64,000 nt of DNA from Dichetophora obliterata (taxonomy: Eukaryota > Arthropoda > Insecta > Diptera > Sciomyzidae): positions 75,919,836 through 75,983,835 of the forward strand of contig OY986438.1 of the NCBI GenBank assembly GCA_963920525.1, in the 5' to 3' direction. The number at the start of each line of letters is the position of its first letter. Position 1 is the stretch's first letter. Shown here in pieces: positions 1-10,467 of this stretch. A program made the position numbers and the translations under genes. Under the pieces are notes generated by a model. It saw only the letters and a list, made by a program, of their open reading frames with translations, was not told where the DNA came from and ran no database searches.

Positions 1-604
1 TTTCATATAATATAATTGCAATTGCATGAAAAACTTCCTTCCTAGAAATATAGCAAAAAAATGTAAATACAACTCAGACAAAAAACGTTGAGAATCAAAA
101 CATTAGAATATCGACAAATTGGTAAATTCAAGGAAATCTTATTCTGCTTCAGTTCATTCATAATTCCTTAAATATACCAAATGATCGCAATTCTAGTAGG
201 AAGAAAAAAGTAAAAAGAACAAAACTTGTTGCCGCTCGCTTTTGCACAGAAATCTTTCCTTTACAAATGTAGTACAAAAAAATGTAAGCAAAGCTCAGCC
301 AAAACAAAGCTGACAATTTTTTGCAATTTCCTAATTTCAATAAAATATTCAAAACGATCCCAATTCTAATAGGAAGAAAAAGGCCAAAGCATTCTAAAAA
401 GAACAAACGTATTCCCAGCTCGCTTGTGCACACATTATTTTAAAAATACCTCTGCCCGAAACAGTCAGCAAGAACGTCGGCAGAACAACATTAGCTTCAC
501 GCTGGCAGAACCCAATCTTTGTAGTCTTGAAATAATTCTCAAGAGCGAACATTGAGGTTCTGCTCCTCTTGATACAATATATTCTCTTTGCTTGGGCTTC
601 TTTC
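1..604. repeat. AT-rich degenerate repeats, no gene
   Basis: No coding signal is convincing. The stretch is built from degenerate repeated blocks: 163-260 resembles 325-433 (both carry a core like attctagtaggaagaaaaa and end in a gctcgct...tgcaca motif), and about 30-110 resembles 250-310 (aaaaaaatgtaa...ctcag). Spacing between matching blocks is not constant (about 170 to 220 bases). It abuts the broken end of the gypsy RNase H region at about 604, so it could be part of another mobile element or a decayed satellite. Confidence 0.4.
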
Positions 605-1268
605 GGTTTTTGAGTGTAATGCTGAAGTAAGTAGTTTGTGATCTGAGTAAATTGTGAAAGTTCGTCTTTCTAAAGTGTCTAAAATGTTTGATAGTGAGTG
701 CTGTATTTTTTTCGGATGGTGCTCATTTCTTTGAAAAGAAAGCTAATGGTTCTGTTTGATGATTGTGTTCCTGTTGTAAAACTGTACCGATAGCAGTGTT
801 GATGCATCTACAGCGATAGAAGTTCTGCTTTGCTATTAAAATTATTAAGTAGTACTTTCTTAATAAAACTTTCTTTTATCGTTGTGAATGCTAATGTAGT
901 GTCCTTTGTCCAAGTTAAGTGTTTATCTTTTGTTTTTAATGCTGTTGTTACCATGTCGTACATATGTGTAAGTGTGTGTGCCATTTTTTGGTATGCACCT
1001 ATGGTAATAATTTATCATCCCGATGAATTTCTGCATTTGTTTAACTGTTTCCGGCTCAGGGTAGTTAACTATACGTTGAATTCTATCGGGAGATGGTTGG
1101 ATGCCTTGTTTTGAAATATTGTAACTTAAGAAATTTATGTTGTTAACGTCAAAAATACATTTGTTCGGTTTGATGTTTAGTCCAAATTCGTCTAGTCGTT
1201 CGAATACTAAATTTAAATGACTTAAGTGTTCTTCTTCAGTCTTGCAGGCTACTAAAATGTCATTGAGG
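604..1268 (-). pseudogene. gypsy-1 reverse transcriptase end and RNase H
   Basis: Just left of the LINE A insertion the minus strand encodes VYLNDILVACKTEEEHLSHL, the YxDD-type catalytic motif with the second aspartate of a YVDD replaced by N-D, then FGLNIKPNKC and a FIGMINYYHR segment, which is the RT thumb/connection of gypsy elements. From about 830 down an RNase H region follows, with a VDAS motif and RRTFTIYSDHKLLTSALHSK near 610-660 (catalytic D in the SDHK motif). Frameshifts are frequent. Homology stops at about 604. Confidence 0.75.
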
Positions 1269-1767
1269 TAAACAAATACAACCCCCGCGACTCTAGCAGC
1301 ACCTTGACGTTAGTGGTCCCTCCGATCACTTGTGTGGTGGCTTACGTTCTTCACAGGGTTGTGTTACCCTACAAATCCTATGAGAACAACTAAGACTGCC
1401 TCCTTTTCCCTAGTATCCCTTCTCTTCCCCCTCGGTCGGATCAAGGTGTCACACGTACTGTGCCGAGGATCAGCCTGGCCGGGGACCCAGTTTAAAATAA
1501 TTGCTGTTTTGAACGGTGTGCTCCGTATACCTGGCGACCTCCGGTTCTAACCAGCCCTACCCAGGTACTGCGAATCTCTGCCTGGTTCGATCTTTCTCTC
1601 TCCGCCACTCGTGGCATTTAATATGGAAAACATAAATTAAAAAACACAAAAAAAATTCAACACCCAAAAGGGGATCCGGAACCCTAACAAAAAACCCGGT
1701 AGGGACTTTATGTTCCGACGAAAGAGCTGTACTACCAAGCTCCTCAATTACAAATAAGAGTCAGTCG

Positions 1768-2822
1768 ATGATAGTGATACATCGGGCAAGCACATCGAAA
1801 GCCTGTGCATCGGGAATTGGACCCTCTAGTTCCTCGAACACTGGTGGTAATCGACGCGGAGACGCGGGTTCGTCTAGTGGATCGAGGGCTAAGGTAATCC
1901 CAATGGTCAGTCCTAGGGCGGCCGATTATGAAAATGGGGATCCTCTTAAAGCAGGTTATACAAACCGCAAAAAAGCTCCGAATTTATCGACGTCTGGTCA
2001 CTGACCCTATTAAGGAAGGTCGAACATCGAAAAAAATTAAGGAGGATATCGAGTGAACAAAAAAGGTCTTACTGGACTTCACGCTAGAGCCTCCCCGGCA
2101 AAAATTGCAGCCACAAAAAGAAATCGATCCATGGAGAAACCTACCCTGAACCCGAACACCAAGAGGGCTAAAGCCCATGGTGTAGGGGCAAGATTCTTCG
2201 CAGAGGTTGCTAAAAACAGCACAATTGTAGGGGTGATAGACCAGAACAGCGAAGATGAAAAGTCGGTGAGGTCTACCCAGGCACTCGACTAAAAGCGGTA
2301 AATTTGGACGAAATTCCGTCAAGACCAAGAGCCAGAGTCCGGGTTCCAGTCACCACATCTGAACCTGAGGAGATTCTGGAAATGCTGAATGTCTTTAACC
2401 CAGCAATATCCATTCAAAACTGGAAGGTAGTGAAGTTGGAACCTAAAGCTGAGGATGCGAAAACCGATCTCAAGAGATCCAAGATAGAGGTTTTGTTGAT
2501 CCTCAACAATGAATGTCAGGACTAACTAAACAAGGACAAATGTACTTTAAACTATGGACTTAGTATGATTCACCCAAGAATCTACAAAACGGACACGGTT
2601 TCTCTCGTAAATCGTGCGGTCTGTAGTGCCACGACTGAGAATCCCAGCGACATCGACGAGTTGGGTTCTGGAAGCGAGGATGAGTTATCATCCGAACTAG
2701 CGACGGTGATGACGAATCTCCTGAAGGAGCAGGCTCCGTATTTAGAGGTACCCCTCAGCAACGAAGAGGCTGATATCACGGAAGTTGGAGTACCTACGGA
2801 TGTTCCGGGTACTCCAAATTAA
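1768..2822 (+). pseudogene. LINE A ORF1 (DUF4780-like), fragmented
   Basis: Four short frames (1768-2004, 2053-2292, 2304-2525, 2565-2822) together match ORF1 of LINE B. Recognisable pieces are FFAEVAKNSTIVGVIDQNSE (LINE B: FSEVARDHLQVALIDANTNS), SRPRARVRVP (LINE B: RRPRARIWLP) and NPAISIQNWKVVKLEP (LINE B: NPDIPMNDWAVIKTED). The protein would bind element RNA in the ribonucleoprotein. At least three frameshifts or stops separate the pieces, so it cannot be made. Confidence 0.75.
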
Positions 2823-2832
2823 CTTGCATCAC

Positions 2833-3585
2833 TGCAAAGCAGCTTCCAGCGTCACCAGGCAACGGGCGATGTCGACTTTTTGCTGATTCAGGAACCTTGG
2901 ATGACCAACAATAAAATCCTTGGCCTGAATACACCAAACTATAAAATATACTATATATCTAACAAACGTAAGACTCGAACTTGTATTTTAGCGAAAGTTA
3001 ACTTGAATTGCTTTATTCTCCCTCAGTTTAGTCACGGGGACCTCTCTGTGGTCAGCCTGGAGCTGGGGCCCAAGAAACTAAGGGTTGCATACTTCTACTT
3101 CCCCTATGATGAGCCTATACCCACGCAATCATTCCGGGAACTCCTACAGGGAACTAATCCAGCCACGCACATTATTCTGGGTAGTTCCCTACAGGGAACT
3201 AATTCAGCCACGCACATTATTATTCTGGGGCAGCACAAACAACAACGACAGAGGTGAGTCACTTTTTAACTACCTACTTAGCACTAAATTAAATATAATG
3301 AAAAAGGGCAATGAGCCGACATTTATAATTAAAAATCGAAAGGAAGTTCTGGAATTCACCCTAGTATCAGAAAACTTCTCGCAAGAAATTCGTTCATGGA
3401 AGGTCTTAAAAGAACATTCGTTCTCGGACCATAGGTGTATAGAATTCGACTGGGGAAAAAAATCAATCCTTGCCTCTAAAAAAATAAATCTCCATAAGAC
3501 AAATTGGAGATGGTATAATAAACTTATTAAAATATCACTGAATTCACTGAAAATATCACAGAGTTTCTTCTCCCCCAGTTACTAA
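2833..3585 (+). pseudogene. LINE A endonuclease domain (broken)
   Basis: APE-type endonuclease start of ORF2. LLIQEPWMTNNKILGL at 2880 holds the QEPW glutamate; the later ILG...G(S)TNNN region aligns with GCDANARHTLWGS of LINE B, and EHSFSDHRCIEFDW gives the SDH catalytic end. The domain would nick target DNA to prime reverse transcription. A direct duplication of about 50 bases at roughly 3130-3225 (two copies of a block reading ctacagggaactaat..agccacgcacattat) breaks the middle of the domain and shifts frame. Confidence 0.8.
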
Positions 3586-3589
3586 CAAA

Positions 3590-5873
3590 GAAGATTTGGA
3601 CCTTCTGGTTCTAGACTTCACCAAAAAATGTCCCTCAACAGAGAATGTCCGAAAAAAGTTTTCCAAAAATCCCATAAACCCGTATGGTGGTCTCGGGAGA
3701 TTGAAATTCTCAGAAAGAGCTGTTGCAGAGACTTCAAATACGCAAGGCGTAGCAATAGTGAGGACTCATGGAAAGCTATAAGTCCAAACTAGGCATTAAC
3801 AAAACTGCAACCAGGAAAGCAGAGAGGGCCTCTTGGTCCTCCTTCTGCAAAGAAGTAGTAGGTACTTCTGAGGCTTCAAGGCTCAGGAAAATACTATTGA
3901 AATCCCCGACAGTACCAGGGATTTCTTCTTGGGCTTCTTCTTAAGCCGAAACTTGACAGGCTTCTAAAATCCCAACATGCCTACATTAAAAGATCTACAG
4001 AAACAGCTCTGAACTCTCTTGTGTCTACCATCGAAAAATCACTTGAGAACAAAGTATACGCGCTTACTACTTTTCTAGATATAGCGGGGGTATTCAATAA
4101 CGTCCTTTCATGTGCAGTCACCTCGGCCTTGTCGGAACTTGGGATTTTCTTGTGAGTTTCATACACCAGATGCTCTTGGGCAGGGTGGTGAGCTCCGAAC
4201 TGGGGGATCCTCCACTCGCAGGTTTGTAAGCAGGGGTACTCCGCAGGGAGAAGTTTTGTCTCCACTTCTGTAGTCCGTGACGGTTGACCACCTGTTGCGT
4301 ATCATGGAGGGGGAAGGCTATAAGGTTGTTGCTTAAGCAGACGATATTGCAATATTTTTTAGCGGAAAGTTTCCCCAGACTGTCTCTCAACTCATGGAGA
4401 GAGCACTCTTAATTCTTTCGAGATGGGCATCCTCGTGTGGTTTAAGTGTAAGCCCTGAGAAAACAGATCTCATCCTTTTAACTAGGAAATATAAAACCCC
4501 CAACTTAGAACCTCCGTGTTTGAACGGCACGAGGTTGCTCTTCAGCGACAGCACGAAATACCTAGGAGTTAATCTTGATAAGAAGCTTATCTGGAATGTT
4601 AACATTAAGGAACGTGTTAAAAAGGCAAACGTAGCACTATTTGCCTGTAAAAAAGCTATAGGTAAAAAATGGGGTTTTCCCCCAAAATAGTACGCTGGAT
4701 TTACATAGCAATTGTCCGCCTTATACTTATATATGGCTCACTGGTATGGTGGAGGACCCTTGATAAGACAACTGCACTTCAGAAGTTTGCAAAGGTGCAA
4801 AGAAGCGCAGATCTATGTATTACTGGTCAACACCAACCAGCGCCCTCAATGTCATGCTTCACCTTCCTCCTCTCGATATCTTTGCCAACACAGCAGCCCT
4901 CAGACTATGAGAATCTGGTAATTGGATAGGTAACAACTGCGGCCACAATTATTCTGAACTCGTCTGCACCCGACAAAACAGACTACTGTTTGCCGGTCTT
5001 AAATTTTGAAAAGAACTACGTAGTTCTCACCCCTTCACGGCTAGACTGGGCAAACAAAATCCCCCTTAAAACCTCCGGTATAAAAATCTTCACAGATGGA
5101 TCCAAATTTCGAGAACAAGGAGGGGGAGGTATTTACTCCCAGGATCTCGAAATCGAAGCGTCCTTTAGACTTCCTAACTATTGTAGTGTCTACCAAGCGG
5201 AAATTCACGAAACCACTAAGATTCTAGGTTAAAAAGAACTTGAATGAAAGAGTATTTCCATCTTTTCAGATTGCCAAGCTGTACTGAAAGCACTGAACTC
5301 AAATACTGACAACTCTAAAACTCTCACTGAGTGCCGCAGATCTCTTAACGAGATGGCAAGGCTACTCAGGATTCACCTCATATTTTTATGCGGACACAGG
5401 GATATCGAGGGCAACAGTTTGGCCGACGATTTGGCAAGGAAGGGTACGACCTCTAAAACTCTCTTAAATGAGGACTTTATTTGTATACCCATTTCCTCCT
5501 ATAAACTCCAGTGCAAGAACAGATCCTTGGGTCTTGCACAATAACGCTGGGAACACCTTGATACATGTAAGATAACTAAGCTCACTAACTCACTGATCAC
5601 TGCAAGCAAGCCTGTCAAAAATAGTAGGTATCTTAACGGGTCACTACCTGATCGGAGCGCATGCTCTTCGGATGGGACTTGCATTAAACGATTTCTGCAA
5701 AAGTGAGGAGGAGGTAGAAAATGTTCAGCACTTCCTCTGCGAATGTCCGGCTCTAGCTAAAAGGAGAATGGCAACTCTGGGCAATCCCTTTTTAAATGGA
5801 CTTGCCGAAGTCTAATGCCTGGAAATCAAGCATATCCTTAAATTCATTATCCGCTCGAACTGGTTTGAGGATG
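3590..5873 (+). pseudogene. LINE A reverse transcriptase, RNase H and Cys-rich end (broken)
   Basis: RT homology runs from about 3590. About 130 residues of the fingers present in LINE B are missing near 3935. The palm reads TFLDIAGVFNNV, and the catalytic YADD has become stop-A-D-D: TAA at 4334-4336 replaces the tyrosine codon. The thumb at 4394-4690 matches LINE B closely (KYLGVNLDKKLIWNVNIKER). RNase H follows at 5090-5430 with IFTDGSKF, SDCQAV and GNSLADDLAR. The end at 5690-5800 holds C..E.EN.QHFLCECPALAKRR, the CCHC-like C-terminus. Many frameshifts and stops are present. Confidence 0.85.
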
Positions 5874-5934
5874 GAAATCTCTATTAGTTTTTAAAGAGAT
5901 TATGTGGTATCACGACGGGCTTGCACTGGCCTAA

Positions 5935-6735
5935 TGCCCTTATTTTGTATGCCTATCCGAACACTCGTTTCGTGCAAAACACTGTTCGTTAGTGGTTTTG
6001 AAATTTGCAATTCGAACAGATAACAGCTGTTGAACTGGCGAACGACTCCGTAACAGAGTAACATTTGTGCAGTTTGCATCCCTAACGATCAATGAAATGG
6101 CGAATTCAAACGTCAAAATCACACGAATACTCAAATGCTATCGTTGTGTTGTGTTCGTTGAATTAGATTGTTAAAAAAATGGATAGTTGTGCAAGAAAAA
6201 GTTGCAAAAAATCTCGCATCCTGCGCCTGTGCACCCTCAATTCGCGTTCACCAGCATGCTCAAAATCAAAAAATGCTAAAGCTGTATACATTTTTTTTAA
6301 ACACTTAACACTTCAATGTCACTTTATTATTGAACACTTGCTTAATAGTTATAGTTTATTTAAAACACAATCACAATGAAAACAAATAAGCAAATTATTT
6401 TATTGTTCAAAATAAATTGACTGAATAAAAACAAAACAGCTGTTCACATAAATAAACCAAACAACGGCGTTGCCAGCAAACAATAAACGAAGCAAAATTC
6501 TTAAAAAATCTTTAAATTAAGTAGACAAAAACAGAAAACTTCTGAAATGTTTTATCTGGCATTACCGCATTTGACAACTGCTTCTGTATAACAGTTTGAA
6601 TTACATAAGAAACGTAAGCATGTCGTAAGAGTTACCGAGTAGCTTCGTTATGGATACAAATTTCCATTTGCTTACAGCATCGTTCGCATAGCATTCGATT
6701 GTTGAATGCTTCGTTAGGCATACAAAATAAGGCCA
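5935..6735. mobile_element. 801-bp MITE, PIF/Harbinger-like (TAA target duplication)
   Basis: Inserted in the 3' UTR of LINE A. The ends are inverted repeats: tgcccttattttgtatgcc at 5935 and, read from the other strand at 6735, tggccttattttgtatgcc (18 of 19 match, and the match runs on for two bases). A TAA triplet lies directly outside both ends (5932-5934 and 6736-6738). A 3-bp TWA-type duplication with such ends is the habit of the PIF/Harbinger superfamily. No transposase is encoded; the inside is AT-rich. Whether the Harbinger at 43.6 kb could mobilise it is unclear, since the inverted repeats differ. Confidence 0.75.
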
Positions 6736-6802
6736 TAAGTGTACAATTCGTCTATCGGCTCAGCCACCTTTACCAAACCTAACCTAACCTAAACAAATAC
6801 AA

Positions 6803-7116
6803 AGTCTAATTCTTTTAGAACTTCATTGATAAATCTTTGAAATGTTTACGCTGCATTTCTTAAACCGAATGGCATTCTAAGGAATTCAAACTTTCCGAAA
6901 GGTGTAGTTATTGCAGTCTTATGAATGTCTTTAGGAGCCATGGGAATTTGGTGGTATGCTCTTACTAAGTCTAATTTGGAAAATATATTTTTGTTATGTA
7001 AGTCTATAGATAAGTCGTGAATGTGTAATAATGGGTATCGGTCTGGGACTATAATTGCGTTTAACCTTCGATAGTCGCCACAGGATCTTTAGTCGTTTAC
7101 ATCTTTTAATGGGACT
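6803..7116 (-). pseudogene. gypsy-1 reverse transcriptase, fingers and palm
   Basis: Minus-strand reading gives [18 protein letters not shown], then [17 protein letters not shown] and [18 protein letters not shown], which are RT motifs in the expected order; the LDL..AYHQI aspartate is the first catalytic residue. One stop lies just upstream of CGDY. The segment ends at the LINE A target site; the YLNDILVA (YxDD-type) motif lies on the other side of LINE A at about 1250. The two halves belong to one RT domain split by insertion. Confidence 0.85.
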
Positions 7117-7129
7117 AGATGAAGTGGGG

Positions 7130-7510
7130 GGAACTAGTGGGGGGGACTAGATGGTCTACCCACTAGTGGCGACCGTAGCCTAGTGGGTAGAGTGCGTGGC
7201 CTCTAAGCTAAAGAGCCTCGGGGTAGCCCGGGTTCAATTCCAGCTCAGACAAAGTTTTTTCAATTGAATTAATTTTTCTGTTCGGTCGTCACCTCTCTGC
7301 AGACAATAGCAAGCCTCAGAGCGTAAAAATTGCCAAGTAAAGCTTCTTGAGAACATAAGCCGTTCGGAGTCGGCATAAAACATAACACGTAGGTCCAGTT
7401 CTCGATCATTTGTGATCAAACATTTAATAACACGCACAACACAATTGGTCAATAGAAGCTAGGTCAAAGTCCTTCAAAGGGCTGAAATGGCCAGTTTATT
7501 TTTTTATTTT
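7130..7510 (+). mobile_element. tRNA-derived SINE, copy 1
   Basis: Contains an RNA polymerase III type 2 promoter: A box tagcctagtgg at 7176-7186 and B box ggttcaattcc at 7231-7241, 55 bases apart as in tRNA genes. A tRNA-unrelated body follows and the element ends in a T-rich tail (tttatttttttatttt). It is flanked by a 13-bp duplication, agatgaagtgggg, at 7117-7129 and 7511-7523. About 37 bases precede the tRNA-like head, including a partial repeat of the flank. It splits the gypsy-1 RT region. Copy 2 lies at 10114-10451 in the opposite orientation. Confidence 0.88.
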
Positions 7511-7523
7511 AGATGAAGTGGGG

Positions 7524-8049
7524 ATGCTGACATGGGGTCTACTGACGGCATATACCTGATTTGATTAGGTAATCAAATTCTTGTTTAGCAATTTTAAATT
7601 TAATTAAGTCCAAACGTCGTGGTCGAGAAAATGGTAACTGTCCTTCTGCAGTGATGTGATGTTCTGTTGCGCGTTTAATTGGTTTGCTGTAATCGGGTTC
7701 TTCTGTGAGTGATGGAAATTTTTTTAGTAATGTAGTGTACTTGTTGTCTATTGTAATTAATTTAGGTAGTGATGTTTCTGTAAATACTGTGATCGCGTTA
7801 ACTGATAGTTTTGTTAGTGGATCAATAAGTTTCTATCAAGAGTAAATATTGCGAAAGGAAATCTGCCGGTAGCACTGAAACTTCTGTTCCGCTGTCGATT
7901 AGAAAGTTAATTTTGTTATCTGTATCGTATATGAATAGACGGCGTGTAAGTGTAATAGAACTCCCATCATTAGCCGTCGCAATGATGGAGTTACCTAGTT
8001 TGTTGTGTTGGGTGTATCGTTTTAAGCAAATGCACATGGCTGTTCGCAT
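7524..8049 (-). pseudogene. gypsy-1 aspartic protease and start of reverse transcriptase
   Basis: The minus strand encodes FLIDSGTEVSVLPA at about 7870-7915, the aspartic protease active-site motif D(T/S)G with its hydrophobic frame, preceded by a typical RRLFIYD..NKI strand. Further down (7524-7700) it reads HHITAEGQLPFSRPRRL and KIAKQEFDYLIKSGICR, the conserved lead-in to gypsy reverse transcriptase. Protease and RT therefore lie in one pol region. The line is interrupted at 7523 by the target duplication of the SINE, then continues at 7116. Confidence 0.75.
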
Positions 8050-8424
8050 TTTTTAGCCGATTTGCCGTATGTAAAATAGTATCTACATACCCAGTTGGCA
8101 GGACGTTGCCGTGACATACTTCTAGAATGGGATCTACGTCTTGGAGAACTAATGTAATTAAATTTTCTTGAGTTATAGCACGAACGACTGTTTTCTTCGT
8201 TCCTAAGTTCTTGTACCTCGAGAGTTTACTGAAACATTCTAAAATTTTGGAAGTAGTTTCGGAAAAATTTTGTGTTTATTTGCAAATTCGGAGTTCGAAA
8301 TGGCTTTCATCGCTTGATGAGAATTTCTGTTAACTATTGAAACTTCTGGTTCAGTGACAACTTCCCATAAGTTCTCCGCGAGTTTCAATCTATCTTCTAT
8401 TTCTCTGAGCCAAGACCCAGTCAA
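8033..8424 (-). pseudogene. gypsy-1 gag C-terminal part with zinc knuckle
   Basis: Continuation of Gag. Residues encoded at 8239-8424 (WLREIEDRLKLAENLWEV and following) look like a capsid C-terminal or linker region. At about 8033-8105 the minus strand reads FTYGKSAKKCEQPC preceded by NWVCRYY, which fits the modified CHHC-type knuckle 'C.YH..FG..A..C..PC' of CsRn1-like elements with the His lost. Stops between the pieces show decay. The knuckle runs directly into the protease region, as expected for this family. Confidence 0.6.
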
Positions 8425-8568
8425 AGCGATATTAAGGCTTTTGGGTAGATTGCGTATCCATAATTTCTGAATAATGTCGCTATTGACCTGCTAACATGAA
8501 CAGTGAGCGGTAAAATTGAGATGGTTTTTGATCTCCTCAGAGAATCAGATAAAATTTTGACGAACCTT

Positions 8569-8958
8569 TTATTCTCGCTTAGAATGTCGGTCCATTAAAA
8601 TCTTTTTAATGCCCTCGTATAAATTTGTTGAAGATGGTTTTTGAATAAAGTTAAGCACTGTAACAAATATCTCTTGTGGTAGAGCAGTAACTAAGTACTC
8701 GTATTTTTTTTTGTCCACTGAGATTGCCTTTGCTTGAAATTGAATTTCTGTATGGACAAACCATGCTTTGGGACACGAAGTCCAAAATTGTGGCAACTTG
8801 AATGGTGTCGCAAGTACTTCCGAATGAATGGGTATATCGTACGGACTGATTAGTTCAAATTCGAGGGTAAATAATGGCGCACGATGGTCGCCTACACCGG
8901 AGTGAGAGGTATGTGAAAGTGTGTGAGAGGGGTGAGGAGGTGTGTGAGTACGATTCAT
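8569..8958 (-). pseudogene. gypsy-1 gag, N-terminal part
   Basis: Retrotransposon capsid-type Gag fragment of 129 residues starting at an ATG at 8958. The central segment LPQFWTSCPKAWFVHTEIQF matches the family pattern 'LP.FW...P..WF...E.QF' typical of arthropod gypsy Gag, followed by a K(Y/F)(E)YLV.ALP.E segment. Gag would package element RNA in virus-like particles. The N-terminus is rich in His, Thr and Ser (simple sequence). The frame breaks at about 8569 and Gag-like residues continue in another frame below, so this is a dead copy. Confidence 0.75.
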
Positions 8959-8989
8959 TTTGTCTAGTATTTAATAATTATATAAAAAA

Positions 8990-9827
8990 TATGTGTTCCT
9001 ATTTATGTGTATTACCCTGTAATGTTTTAAAATTTAGTATGTGCTCCCAAATGTGTATACCCTATATTGTGTTCCTATTTGTATTCCTAACTGTATACCA
9101 GGTGTGGTGCAGTGCCTCGATTGTAATACGATCGGTTTCGTCAGACCCGATTGTATTACATTCGTTTTAGAAGCTACATCGTGAAAAGCTAGTAAATTTT
9201 ACAATTTTTATAAAAATTTTACAATATATACAAAAATATTATCATTTTGTTGTTACAGTTGCTGCTGCTGCATGCCGGTTTGTTGTAGTAGCGATGTTGA
9301 GGTGAAAGTTGTTATTATAGGTTGTTGTTGTCGCTGCTGTTGTAGGTTGGTAGTGACTGTGCTGTTGGCGATGTTGTTGCTGAATCGTTATATGTGATGT
9401 CGAAATTGTTTGAGGTACCCTTGTTGTGCGCAGTGACCGTGTCTGCTGCGATTTGGTTGTTGTGGCGAATGTTAATGATGAGTTTGATTATGCGTTTGAT
9501 GGTGTGATTAATGACGTTGTTGCTTTTATTTAGTCTTCAATGTAAGAATTTTCGTTTTTCTTCGTGCTGCTGAGAGCTAAACGAGTAGTTCAGCTGGAGA
9601 ATTTGCGGTGCAGCATTAATGTGCCGTGCTGTTGGTGCTATTCTTATTATGAATTAATTTCGAATGAAAATTTTTGACCAAAGTTTTTGATTATAATAAA
9701 TATTGACAATGATGAAAATACATTTTTTTAATTATTTTGTAAATGAAAGTTAAGTGTATTTTCTAATGTGTAGGTGATTTGTGTATGTTATTTATGTGTG
9801 TTTTCATGTGTTATTTATATGGTGGTA
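8990..9827. other. Non-coding stretch, GTT/GCT-rich, possible gypsy LTR remains
   Basis: No gene seen. The part at 8990-9180 lies upstream of the gypsy-1 gag start and could be its leader or LTR, but I found neither paired LTRs nor a primer-binding site. From 9250 to 9500 the sequence is rich in tgttgttg and gctgctg runs. A similar texture recurs at 36300-36770; it may be the same repeat family or only simple sequence. Confidence 0.35.
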
Positions 9828-9833
9828 AGGCAC

Positions 9834-10080
9834 CACAGTTATATATTCGAGGTGAAAGCAGCTTTTCTTGCCTTGCAAAAATTTAGATACTACCTGCTAG
9901 GAGTAGAATTTACGTTGGTGACCGATTACGTTGCATTCAAGCAGACAACAAAAAAAAAAATAAGTCCCACGTTCAGTGACCCAGTGGATTATCTACTTAC
10001 AGGATTTTAACTACAAGGTGGAACACCGAGCTGGAAGCAGATTAAAACACGTAGACGCTCTCAGTCGATATCAATGTGAG
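9834..10080 (+). pseudogene. gypsy-2 RNase H end
   Basis: Encodes FEVKAAFLALQKFRYYLLGV and EFTLVTDYVAFKQT, the RNase H segment with the TD(H/Y) aspartate that in this superfamily follows RT, then in another frame DFNYKVEHRAGSRLKHVDAL, the hallmark 'V.HR.G..N.VADALSR' end of the domain. A run of ten A at about 9950 marks the frameshift. It would degrade the RNA of the RNA/DNA hybrid in an intact element. Confidence 0.8.
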
Positions 10081-10113
10081 GTTATGATGATAACGTGCAC
10101 ATCGGAGATTACA

Positions 10114-10451
10114 AAAAAAAAAAAAAAATAAACTGGCCATTTCAGCCCTTGGAAGGACTTTGAACTAGCTTCTACGGATCAATTGTGTTGTGCGTGTTAT
10201 TAAATGTTTGATCACAAATGACCGAGAACTGGACCTACGTGTTTAATGCCGACTCCGAACGGCTTATGTTCTCAAGAAGCTTTACATGGCAATTTTTACT
10301 CTCTGAGGTTTGCCATTGTCTGCAGAGAGGTTACTACCGAACATAAAAATTAATTCAATTGAAAAAACTTTGTCTGAGCTGGAATTGAACCCGTGCTACC
10401 GAGGTTCTTTAGCTTAGGGGCCACGCATTCTACCCACTAGGCTACGGCCGC
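10114..10451 (-). mobile_element. tRNA-derived SINE, copy 2
   Basis: Minus-strand copy of the SINE at 7130-7510. The tRNA-like head is at the right: A box (reverse) 10434-10444 and B box (reverse) 10381-10391 with the same ggttcaattcc sequence. The tail at the left is a run of A on the plus strand (T-rich on the element strand). It is bounded by a 16-bp duplication, cacatcggagattaca, at 10098-10113 and 10452-10467, and the gypsy-2 reading continues across it. A short deletion relative to copy 1 accounts for the lesser length. Confidence 0.9.
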
Positions 10452-10467
10452 CACATCGGAGATTACA

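Larger units (their letters stand above)
1282..6789 (+). mobile_element. LINE A: decayed LOA/Bilbo-type non-LTR retrotransposon
   Basis: Plus-strand LINE with ORF1, then endonuclease, RT, RNase H and a Cys-rich C-terminus, matching LINE B at 16-21 kb throughout but heavily mutated. It is bounded by a 13-bp direct repeat, taaacaaatacaa, at 1269-1281 and 6790-6802, and the interrupted gypsy RT resumes exactly at these repeats. The 3' end is a (CCTAA)-like run. It carries an 801-bp MITE at 5935-6735. The 5' UTR is 1282-1767. The family has DUF4780-like ORF1 and RNase H, as in LOA-clade elements such as Bilbo. Confidence 0.9.
604..8990 (-). mobile_element. Ty3/gypsy LTR retrotransposon relic (gypsy-1, CsRn1-like)
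   Basis: On the minus strand the order gag, zinc knuckle, aspartic protease, reverse transcriptase, RNase H can be followed from about 8958 down to 604. This is the Ty3/gypsy order up to RNase H; integrase and both LTRs are not seen. The coding line is broken by frameshifts, stops and two insertions: a SINE at 7130-7510 and a LINE at 1282-6789, each flanked by a readable target duplication. The knuckle has the Cx(n)F..G..A..C..PC style seen in CsRn1-type gag proteins. The relic ends abruptly within RNase H at about 604. Confidence 0.85.

Noticed and set aside
158..433. 91-codon hydrophobic frame on the minus strand
   Set aside because: Coincides with degenerate AT-rich repeats; hydrophobicity follows from base composition.
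6770..6790. (CCTAA)n run resembling the arthropod telomere repeat (TTAGG)n
   Set aside because: Only about three units, at the exact 3' end of LINE A next to its target duplication; it is the LINE tail. Flies generally lack TTAGG telomeres.
7167..7245. Possible functional tRNA gene with A and B boxes
   Set aside because: It is followed by a SINE body, has target duplications and recurs as an inverted copy at 10.4 kb; no good cloverleaf was seen.
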